Below are positions 12,301 through 24,000 of a stretch of DNA of 64,000 nucleotides, one piece after another. Location: NCBI GenBank assembly GCA_012845835.1, contig JABAKD010000011.1, positions 312,501-376,500 of the forward strand. Reading direction: 5' to 3'. The translations under genes were made by a program, and so were the position numbers. Below the pieces are notes generated by a model, which was not told where the DNA came from, ran no database searches, and was given only the letters and a program-made list of their open reading frames with translations. Within the stretch, counting starts at the first letter, position 1; each line of letters begins with the position of its first letter. The stretch is from Undaria pinnatifida. Its lineage: Eukaryota > Sar > Phaeophyceae > Laminariales > Alariaceae.

Positions 12301-15300
12301 TGTATGTATGTATGTATGTATGTATGTATGTATGTATGTATGTATGTATGTATGTATGTATGTATGTATGTATGTATGCATGTATGCATGTATGTATGTA
12401 TGTATTTATGTATGTATGTAGTATGTATGTATGTATGTATGTATGTATGTATGTATGCATGCATGCATGTATGTATGTATGTATGTGTGTATGTATGTAT
12501 GTATGTATGTCGCGCACGTGTCGTACAGCTCCTTGCATTGCAGTTATTAGTAGGATTAATAGGAGTAATAGAATATATGTCTCTTACCCAAGCGACCCTG
12601 GCTGCTTGGTGCGACCAATACCGTAATCAAGTCGTTTTTTTATTGAATAGTTTCCCCCCCTTTACTGCCGAAAGTACGGCTGGCCATACTAACAATACTT
12701 CCAAGTAGAACATTAATAGTACGAGTAAGATAGTCACCGACGATACATTGGGAGGGCTCGGTAATACAGTTGTCCCTATACTAGTATTAATAGCAACTCA
12801 CCCAGTAATTGTTGAGAGGGCTCGGCATTGGAGTTGTGTCATAGTACATTACGATGAGTTCTATACTATTGGTAGTAGTGAGTCGCCGACTAGTTGATGA
12901 GAGCTCGGTAATACAGTTGTATAATGCTACGTTACAGTTCGCTCAATGCTCCAATTAAGTCATCGAATACTGGTTGGGGAGGATTTTTGCGAAATTCTGC
13001 GTTTTTGTGCGCTTGATAAATTTTCCTGCTGCGTTTGTGGCTCTCAATGTGTTTTTATCGACGACGACTGCAGTTTCGCCGCCCTGCCATATCGTTGATG
13101 AGTCGCAATATAATATTAACGAGCCTTAGCATAGAGTTGCCAGGTATAGACTGTGGCATCATTGCGCAGAATGATTATGGACCGAAATCGCCCTTGACAA
13201 ATTTTTCATATGTCTTCATATGTCTTCATATGTCTTCATGTGTCTTCATATGTCTTCATATGTCTTCATATGTCTTCATATGTCTTCATATATCTTCATA
13301 TGTCTTCATATATCTTCATATGTCTTCACATATCTTCATATGTCTTCATATGTCTTCATATATCTTCATATGTCTTCATACGTCTTCATATGTCTTCAAT
13401 GACCAAAAACGCGCGACCGGAGTATAATGCAGTTTGCAAAGATGAGCATCTACCCTTACATTGATTGAACTCGCGGCTGACGTATTTGAAATATGTTTCT
13501 AAAATACTGACGAGCCGTAAAGTCCGGCCAACTCGCAGGCCTACCCAAAGGGGTCCTAACCCGCTCATGACGGCTATTACCACTATCCTAACTATCGTAA
13601 CCCTTCCGATTGCGACGTTCCAGATTCACATGAGCTGGCCCTTTCTCGTAAGACCTTCCGACGACCCCGGCACAGTAGGCCTCCTTTCTCTCAGACTGGA
13701 AACCTCGTGGCTAAGCACCCCTGACAGCAACGATGGGAGTGGCAGAGCCGCATCTACTGCCACGTCTCCGTCGTGTGAAGGTTTGAGTAACGGCGAGAGC
13801 GGAGACTGGGGCCAGGCGGGGGGCGGCAGAGAGGGGCCAGTGCAGTGGCACGAGGACAAAGCGGTCGACTTTATTCAGGTGTGCGGACGAAATGGAAGGA
13901 GATGAGAGCGCATCTTTTTGTTTCGTTTGTTTTGTCTGTTTGTTTGCTTGTTTTGTTTGTTTGGTTGTTTGGTTGTTTGGTTGTTTGGTTGTTTGTTTGG
14001 TTGTTTGTTTGTTTATTTGCTTGTTTTGTTTGTTTGCTTGTTTGCATGTTTGCTTGTTTGCTTGTTTGCTTGTTTGTTTGTTTGTTTGTTTTTTTGTTTG
14101 TTTGCTTGTTTGTTTGCTTATTTGTGTGTTTGTTTTCTTGTTCGTCCACGGCCTAACAGTATTAGTACGTGCAGCTCTTATCCGAACTGCTGACAAGCCT
14201 CTTCCCTTTCATCGTGTGCACCGGCTTCCATTTCGTTTTCGCGTCGCAGGACTACGGCGCGTACCTTGAAGCGGACGCGATAGCCGCCGCGGCGTCCTGC
14301 CGTGAGATGGAGTGGGCGCTGCACGAGATACTTTCCCTCGCCGCGCAGTGCGCAGACTATAAAGCTAACGAGAGGTAAGCTTTGGAACGATTGGCATTGT
14401 CTTCCTCTAGACCGTTGTAGAATTGCATGCACGTTTTTCAAGGCAAGTTGCTCAGAATAGCGTGGAATGTTGTTGACGGTGCTATAAAAGGCCTTACACT
14501 AACCAACTCGCTCCCCCCGTGCACCACACGCCTCCCAGGGTTCTGCATCAGCTTCTCCGGGGGGCCCGAACGCCGATGATCTCGCGCTCGCCAATGTTCG
14601 GACCCACACCTCAGAGCCCCAGCACCAGCGGTGTCAGGACCCCCACCACGAGCCCCCTCAGCCCTGCCCTGTCGGCTTACCAGATTTCCGTGGCAGTCGC
14701 GGCTGCTGCAGCCAAGGATGAGCCTTTTCGAGCGCAGGCTTCGGGACCCATGGAGGAGGAAGCTGTGCGGAAAGCGCTGGAATTGCCTCCCGCCGCCTCG
14801 CGCGGCACCGCCACTGCTACTGCTGCCGCTGCTGATGCTGCTGGGGAGAATGCAAGAACGTCGAGGCTAACGCTGGCGGCATTGTCCCATAGAGACGCTG
14901 GGTTTGCAGGTGGAGGTGGAGGCGGAGCGGAGGGGGGGTGGGGAGGAATGCCCCGTGCGAGCCAGGCTCCTGGAAGCGCTCCCCTGTGCCTGCTGCTGAG
15001 CAATTTGGGGGAGCTGTTCCGATGGGATACGGCCGCGGCGGCGGATATGTGTGCGGATGCCTTTCCTGGGGTGCGGCCTTGGTGAGGAAGTTTGCAGTCG
15101 CTGCTGTTGCTGCTGTTGTTGTTGCTGTTGCTGTTGTTATTGTTGTTGCTGCGGCCACGAAGGAGCTGGATGCTACACGGTTGCTGTCATTGCTGTTGTG
15201 TGTTGTTGCTATTGCTGTTGCTGTTGCTGTTGCTGTTGTTGTTGCTGTTGCTGTTGTTATTCCCACATATAATCGTCGCCATTGTCTAGCCTGTAGTCAC

Positions 15301-17444
15301 AGGACGATCCCCAATACCCCTGCAGCCCGGAGAACAATACGTAATTGGCGATCGCATTATCGGTCTTGTTGAGCGTTGGGGAGGGTGTAGTTGTTTCACG
15401 CATGGCCGTAGTCTCTAGGCCTGTTGGACGGGGGGCGGTGGGGGGTTGTTGCTTAATTGGTGCAAGCCTAAGGAGTGGGGTTGACAGATTTTGGGTTGGT
15501 GTGAAGCGTGCCTGGCATTTTCACACTCGATAGACACTATACTTTGTTTCAAGTTGTCTCGCCTTGTTCTGCCTTGTCCTGCCTTACCTTCGCTTGATTT
15601 GCCTTCCCTTGCGTTGCCCCGTCGCATCTTACCTCACGCCGCCCCACCTTACCCGACCCTACTTTACTATCCTCGCCACACCCCACCTCACCCCATCTCG
15701 TTGTATGGGGGCTTGATACGTATGTGCGCTGACTTCCGACTTCATATTTTATCTTTTTCGTTGGCGGGTGTAGGAGTTTCTTTAGTCATCACTTATCGTA
15801 CGTGCACACTTTTTTTTTTCCTGGGGTATTGTTCCATACCAGAGTGACTGGAGCCTGTCTTGTGACCGCGGGCGTGGCTATGCGACTTGATGTGAGAACA
15901 ACAAAAACAACGACAACAACACTCCGCGATCTTTAGGGACTTACACCGTCCCTTGCACCTAGACAAAGCCTGGGCTTACCTTACCTTGCCTTGTCAGTCC
16001 CTACTTTACCCCACCCCACCCCACCTCAAATTTCCCTACATCCCCCACCCCACCTCGCCTTACCTTCATCCACCCCGACCCCATCCGCGGCCCGCAGGAA
16101 CGTACACCGCGCGTTGCACCAAGACAAGGCCTGGACCGTAGCCGAGCCGATGACACCGATGCCGCCGGCGGGGGGCGCCAGACAGCCTGTGGGAGATGAT
16201 GCGGCCACACGTAACGATGCAGCGTTTCAGGCCTACCTCTGGACGATGATCGAGAAGCGCCCGAAGGAATGCCGGAAGGACTGGTGTGTGGTCTCGGTGG
16301 TGTACTTTGTTCGGGGGGGCAGGGGGGGGGAGGGGGGACACTGTGCTGTGCTGTGACGTGATGTATCCTTCTTAGAGCTGTGTAACTGGTCCCGATGTTT
16401 TGTATGTATTGGCCGGTATCGTGCCCTATTCTGATTGGCTTTCAGTCCATGTTTTATCGCTTGTAAAAACGCTGGAATGCATTCTTCGCCCTCATGACAG
16501 GCAGTCGTTCTGTTCTCTATACGATTCTGGATCGGTCCTGGGCTCTTCCGTATGTCCCCATTCGTTCTTCTAGACGATTCTGGGCTGCTCTCCCGTATAT
16601 ACGACATAAACGAATCTTTGTGTATAGTGAACCTGGGCCTGAGCTTCTCTCCCTCCTCTCCCGTATATACATTCGCTCCCTACATTGGTTCAGTCCCCAA
16701 TTCCATCACAGCTGGGCGTTCTTTCTGTCGATCGTCGGGTGAGCTTTCGTCATGTAATATGTCACCTCCATGTTCTGTTTCTGTTTTCTCAACTATCTCG
16801 TTCACTGCTTTTTTGTTTCGGCGATTACTTTCGTTTACTCTTCACCACTCACTACTATTCGCACGATCGAGTACCTTTTTTTTTGCTTTTGGGATTGAGC
16901 TTACACGATTTTGTGCTGTTTCTTCTTTTCGACCTTCTATTAATAGCGCTTGGTTTTATACTGCTGCTGTGATTGTTTTTTCGATTTGCTCGTGCTCCTC
17001 ACCCCGTGCCCTTTTGTCTGGATTTTATGCACACCTTTATTTTGCTGCATGTTTCTGTTTTCCTGCCTTCTCGTGGTCTTTTTGCTGTTTGCGCGAAGCT
17101 AGGAGCGTATCACTCGTGTTCGAGTACGGCATTTATTGCCGCCTTTTCCGAACCCTTGCCACCAGCTGCTTACCATTTCTTTTCATGTTTTTGACATATT
17201 TTCCTTTTGGTGCTGAATATAAATACGACTTGTGCTCTTTTTTTGTCTTGTGCTCTTGTCTTTACTCTATACACCTAAATTTTGCTGCGTGTCACTATTA
17301 CTTCTACTGCTGTACTACTACTGCTACTACTGCTACGAAACTACTACTCCTGCTGCTACTGCTGCTACTCCTACTGCTACTGCTTCTGCTACTGCTACTA
17401 CTCCTATAATACTACTATTACTACTACTATAATACTATTATTAT

Positions 17445-17533
<89 letters not shown>

Positions 17534-17713
17534 CTACTGCTACTACTGCTACTACTGCTACTACTACTACTGCTGCTGCTACTGCTACTACTGCTACTAC
17601 TACTGCTACTGCTGCTACTACTATTACTACTACTACTATAACTGCTGCTACTGCTACTACTACTGCTACTGCTGCTACTGCTACTACTGCTACTACTACT
17701 ACTGCTACTGCTG

Positions 17714-17748
<35 letters not shown>

Positions 17749-17804
17749 GCTGCTACTGCTACTGCTACTGCTGCTACTACTACTACTGCTACTGCTACTA
17801 TTAT

Positions 17805-17835
<31 letters not shown>

Positions 17836-17842
17836 GCTACTG

Positions 17843-17937
<95 letters not shown>

Positions 17938-18021
17938 GCTACTACTACTGCTACTACTACTACTACTGCTACTGCTGCTACTACTATTACTACTACTACT
18001 ACTACTACTACTATAACACTG

Positions 18022-18069
<48 letters not shown>

Positions 18070-21000
18070 TAACTACTGCTACTGCTACTGCTACTACTAC
18101 TACTTCCGCGCACAGATTAATCCCCCCCCCTCCCTCCTTTTCAATCCCCCGCCCCCCCGAGGGGAGTCGCCGACCTTTACAAGGATATCCTTAATGAGGA
18201 CACGCACCCAGTAATACGCGCGATCGGAGTATCACACACAGGTGCAAGGATGAGTTTCGACGAAATCTTCGATCTGACAGCTGGAGTGTATTTTTATTTT
18301 CACATTATATGAAGCCGTGGCAGCTTTTCCGTTGTTGACTAGGCGTTACCTGCTTCAAACGTTTTCTCGTGTTTTTTAATCACATAAAAAACTTGGTTAC
18401 ATACAACAAACACTGCATCACACACTGCGTGTGCTTGCTCTTTGTTCATCAGTGCGTGCATGGGTTTTTTTCGGTCGACGGGTGGGTGGCGTGTTTACTA
18501 TTTATTCAACACTGCGTGTGCTCTTTGTTTTTTTAATGTAGGAATGGGTTCTTCGCGGTAGACGGGTGGATCGCGTGTTTATCATTTACTATCAGGTGGT
18601 GTGCTTTCGGTCGTCCTTGGTAAGGTTTCCTTTGGAAGCGAGTTGTTGGTGGGGCGTTCGAACTGTGCCTTTATGATCCGAGTAATTGGTGTGGTGCCAT
18701 CTCCTTGATATTTTCAATATAATTCCTATGGTAGTGTGTTGCATATCGTTCGGCTCTTACGCGTGGTGGCTGTGCACTGGTGATGTGCGGCAGTGTTGGG
18801 TTCTGCCAGCTTTTGCGGTGGGGTGGTACGCTAGGTATTGTATGTTATTTTGCTCGTACATTACCCTTTCTGGGGTCGGATTGTGTTATTTTGGTGTTCC
18901 TTTTGGTTTCGTATTTTACGACATGCCATTCATCAATATTGAGTACAATATGCCCTTTCGGTTACTTTAACAACGACAATATCAAGTCACAATGCTGCAT
19001 TTTATCATTTACGCAATTCACTGCGCTTTTATATGCCACTGGCGGCCGGAATCAGGGTCTTGGGCTCGCTTCATTGAGCTGGCGGCGTCAGCCGCCGAAA
19101 ACCTCGTACTAATACATACCTTCTGATGATCGAGAAGTGTCCGAAGAAATGCCGGAAAGACCAGTGTGTTGTCGTGGAGAACCCTCGGAGGCGTGTTTTA
19201 TGCCGAGGGAGGCGGGGGTCGGGGACGGTGCGATATCCTGCTCCTTTTTGTAAGGTGTCTACGAGCGCACCACTGGTATACTGGCACCAATGTTTTATGT
19301 ATGGTGGCCAGTGCCGTCTCATATTTGAACTGGTTTTCATTTCCAACACATGTTTTATGGTGATCGAGAAGTGGTGATCGAGAAGCGGTGATCGACAAGT
19401 GGTGATCGACAAGTGGTGATCGAGAAGTGGTGATTGAGAAGTGGTGATTGAGAAGTGGTGATCGAGAAGTGGTGATCGAGAAGTGGTGATCGAGAAGTGG
19501 TGATCGAGAAGCTCCCGAAGGAATGCTGGGAATACCGATGTTGCGGTCGTGCAGAAAACGTCGTCGGCGTGTTTTTTTTGCGTGGGGGGCGGAGTTGGGG
19601 GCGGGGGTGCTCTGCTGTGCTTTTCTCTTCTTAAGGCTGTGTAAAACGCTACCTTTCGCCGTTTCAGCCCCCTCCCTTCTGTCCGCGTTAGGGAAATGAC
19701 CCAGCGGTGCTTGCAGCTGCCGGTGAGGTTTTCGATTGATGATTTGTGCAAACTCTACTCCTCGCTGTGTGGTCACCCCCCTCCCTGTTTTCTCCCTCAG
19801 GAAAATGATCAGGCGTTGCTCACAGCTGTCACTACGTGAGGCTCATCCCTGTTTGTTTTACCCCCTTCTCTCTTCCTCGAAAATGACCCAGCGGTTCTTC
19901 CAACATTACTTTTAATCGTTTATGCGATCGCTACGCCTTCCATGTTTGCTCTCCCCCTCCCTTCTGGTGTTAAGCCGGCGACAATGCATGATACTGATGA
20001 ACGCTCCTCCCACCGCCTCACTAACGGTTCTTAGTAGGATGTAGCTCACCGTCCATGCGACTCGCTAAACACATCACGGCGCTTCGCCCTTGGTGCACCC
20101 GATGTCTGCCTTGTCGGTGAAACCTTAAGTGCTCCGTCCCGACGACGGAGGGATGCGAGCGTCAATGGCTATGCATGGTAACAAGTACACCCCATGCGAG
20201 GGTCTATGGTCTCAAGACTATGGCCGTGCATAATACGATCACGCCAAACCCCCTCCTCCCCCCTCTCTGCCTCAGGAAAATGATCCAGCGGTGCTTACAG
20301 CTTTCGCTAAGGCTGTCAACGCGACTCCGGGCGCTACCCTCCAGCCACGCTTTGCACGGCTTCTGCAAAGCGGCGACTAGAAATTTCAAGTGCCGCCGAC
20401 GCGCTAGCTCTGAAACGCACGAAACAGGTGGGAATGTGGAGGCATTTTCGACGGACAGGGGACGGTCGTTTGTCAGCCCCGGTAATATGAGCCGAGGGCG
20501 ACCTGGTGCTGTCGAGAGCCCAGGTAATAACAGCCGAGGGCGGCATGGAGCTGTTGGGGACGCTCTGACGCCGATACGCTTGGGCGTGGAGGCGGAGGAA
20601 AGCGGTGGAATTGATGGCGGTTCAGGTTTGGCTTTGACGCGGTACTCGGACGTTGTTGAGGAGGTGGTGTCGCTGTGGTGCCGAGACGCGGCGGCTTTCG
20701 ACCTGGAGCCTCTGTGGCTCTTGCCCAAGCTCCGGTCTCACAAGAACTGGTGAGAGGTTGTATAGGTGCTTTTTATAGGGTTATATTTTATGGTGAAACT
20801 TTTCAGTGCTTTGTATAGAGTTATACTTCGTGTATATTAATTTGGCCTTCCGATAGTGTACACCACGAGCTTCAATACCGTTCACTTGAAAAACACATCT
20901 CCAAAAAGAAGCAAAACCCAGGGTATTGTTTTTGTTGTTGTTGCTTGTATTAATCCTCCGTCGGATGGGTAAAAATAAACTTTAGCTCACGACAATTCAT

Positions 21001-24000
21001 TTAGGTGTCATGTGTCAATGTAGCTCGGTTACCCAAAGAACAGTGCTGCCATGGCCTTGCATTTGGGCAATGACGAACTGCTTGGCATTTAGTGAATGCC
21101 GCCCCTGCCAGCCAAGATGCCAGGGCACGGTCAGTCAAGGGAAAACGTCCAGCGGTCAAGGGTTTAAACTGATCGTTCAACACTAAACCAATGGTTTTGC
21201 CGTCAGTCAAGGGCGTCGGTGAAGGGCTGAAAGTGTCGTCCGCATCTTTGACGACCATTAGTGTTTAATAAGTTTGTCCGGCTTCGACGAAATGGTTGAT
21301 TGGCTGGTTGATATGATAGTCCACACTATCTCCTCATTATATGTTCCTTCAGACCAATTTCCCAGGCGGTCAGGCCTATAAATAGGAACCGAAATCGCCC
21401 TTGACAAGACAAAATCCAGGGGATTGGTATATCGTCAATGACTAAAAACGCGCACCCGGAGTATCGCGCAGCTTGCCAAGATGAATATGCACTCTTGAAT
21501 GGATCGAACTCGACACCTCGACACACAGCTGACATATTTCAAGTATTAAAACATATGTGTATATATATTGGTCCTGTCCGTCATAAGTGCCTTGTCCCAA
21601 AAAGTGCCCCCCTTAAGCATAGCGCGCGTCATAAGGCCTTTTGCTAGTGCAAAGATCAAAAGCTACGCTATTGTCGGCTATGTTGTCCCAAAAAGGTGGG
21701 CGCCGTTCTGAAGGGGTTCATGTTAGGTTTGTGGGCAGGGTTAGGGCCCGGGTTTTGGGTCGGGGTGGAAAGTCAAGTAGTTTTTAAACATTTTCGCTTA
21801 TGCTGGGCCAATATTTAATCTGTAGAGCAGTCGTGCTCCGTCCCTCCCCTGGAGGGGTGTGAGGATCTATGGCCTGGTCTATGGCCTGGTCTATGGTCTA
21901 TGGCCTGGTCTGACAGACTGCGGTGAGGCATGGCAACGATTTCACCCCGCCCCGCTCATCTACCATGTCCCTTTGTCAGGGAGGTGGCCTTGCAGATGTG
22001 CGCGGCAGTGGCGTGCTCTTGGGAAGAACAATACCAAGAGCGAGAACGAGAACACGCGACCGGCTCGGCCGCGGGGGGTGCGAGCGGCCTTCACCCTCGC
22101 AGCGCCAACCTAGCCTCGGTTCTTGTGGTGTTTGACACCCTCGCGGACGCGTGCTTCGTGAATTTCAGGGACGGAGACGCCAAAACTTTGGCCGCGGCAC
22201 TAGGTACCATGTGGGCGGCTGATTGGTCCCTCCAGAGGGCAATAAGGCTCCCTCTAGGAGCGTCCCAAAGGTTTTCCACTAGAATAGGAGGGCGGGAACA
22301 GCGGGGAGGCCTGGGGGGGGCGTCAAGTCCTGAGCAGGGACCCACTACAACAGGAGGGCGGGACCAGGGAGAGTTGGGGGGGGGGTCTGGTTCTGAGCGG
22401 GAATCCACTTTAACAGGAGGACGGCAACAGGGAAGGACGGAAGCGGGTTCTGATTCCGAGCAGGGAACGGCGACGGCAGCATCGACATCGGCGGCGACTA
22501 TGTGGGGGGAAGCGCACCCACAAGGAGAGGTAGCGCGACCAGTGAAGAAGCCGGGTGTGACTGGAGGCGTGTTTTTTGGAGCGGACTCCGAGGGTCGGGA
22601 AGACGAGGGAGGTGGCTTTGTTGGGGAGGACGCAGGGGGTGGAGGGGATGGAGAGGGTGGGGAATGGGCAGGGAGGGCTTCGGGTGATGACGGGGGCGGA
22701 CGCTCGTGGATTGAGGAGTCTAAGACGGTGGATGTTGTCCGGGGCTTGACGCAGCGGTGCCAAGGCTCCCTCCGAGGAGCAGATAACGGTAATAGTGGTG
22801 GGGGTGGCGTGGGTTCTGATGGCGTTGATGTGTCGATCGTATCGGATTCGGGAGGAGGTGAGTGGGCGAGCGTGATGTCACCACAGGATCTGGCGGAGGC
22901 GGTGGTGGATGGTGTGGGCCCCGCGGCGGCCGGAGATGTGCTCGCGGCCTGCCCGCAGCTGCTGGATAGCATGAGCCCCGAGGTAAGAGCTCTTGTCGGT
23001 AATGGCGGTGATGTCGGTGATAGTCTTGTCAGCGGGTTACCTGGTGGTTGGATAATACTGTGCAGTTATGGTGTTAAATATGCTTGGTTTTTTATTCATG
23101 TGTAGAACCTCTTATCGCTGGTATCTCCGTAGTCTGGTCATGGCATTGCCTGATATATAGTCGAATAATGTGTTCTTGATAGATTGGTGATTTCTGACTG
23201 TATGGTGATACCAACAACACCTATGTTGAAGGTCCGATAAGTCTGTCAGTTTGCCAAGTATGTCTGGTATTAATAGTCTGGCGATAGGTTAGCATGGTGG
23301 CCCGGCGGTCTGATGATCTGGTTGTGCGACGTGACGTGTGGGTGATAGTTGGAATAGTTGAATCAGCAGCGCTCATCGGGTAACAAGTTAGCGTAAGTCC
23401 GCTGTCTCTAGAAGTGGCCACACCAACGAACAAATACCATCATCCCACGCTGTCATCCGTACGCGAGGAAGTACGCCCAAGGTGCGGAAGTCCGCCTCAC
23501 AAGTGGTTCTTAGTAATGTGCAGCTCGCCCTTCATGCAATTCGCGGAACACATCACGGCGCTTCGCGCTTGGTGCACGCGATGTCTTGCCTGGTCGGTGA
23601 ACACCCGGCGTGCTCCGTCCCGGCATTGTACGGATGCTAGGGCCTATGGTGGTACGACTACGGTCACGTGTAAACTGAGTACACCCAGTAACCCCCCCCC
23701 CTTGAAATATATATATATATAATAGTTGGCCTCGGTTGGCGCCGACGCTGTAAAATATTATGTGTATAATGGGGTTGGCGTTGGTTGGCAACGACGCTGC
23801 AACACATGCCAATCACTGCATGAGCTAGACAACCAGGGTACCGTTTTTTTTTCTTTTTGGCGTATCACCAGGATGGTTATCGAGTTAGATCATATTGTGT
23901 TTGTTGGAGAACTCTATCTCCGCACAAGGGGAATGGTCGCATCACTTAGTGTGAATACGGTAAGGCACCCACGAGGAAGTTACATGTTAATACCCATTGC

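Noticed and set aside
12116-12708. Long Met-Tyr-Val-Cys and Ile-His-Thr-Tyr frames
   Set aside because: Translations of a pure (TGTA)n tract inside an intron.
13205-13400. CRISPR-like regular array
   Set aside because: Repeats are directly adjacent 10-mers with no unique spacers, and the DNA is eukaryotic. The same applies to the other arrays.
17282-18113. Leu- and Val-rich frames up to 228 codons
   Set aside because: Translations of the (CTA)n satellite.
20276-20380. Alternative frame of exon 14 ending in a stop after 33 codons, as a different C-terminus
   Set aside because: Entry phase from exon 13 is 2, which selects the other frame; that frame continues to a good donor and to the RING exon.
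22091-22972. A 293-codon minus-strand frame
   Set aside because: Antisense of exon 15; GC-rich third positions keep the opposite strand open. Its product is Pro/Ser-rich without motifs.
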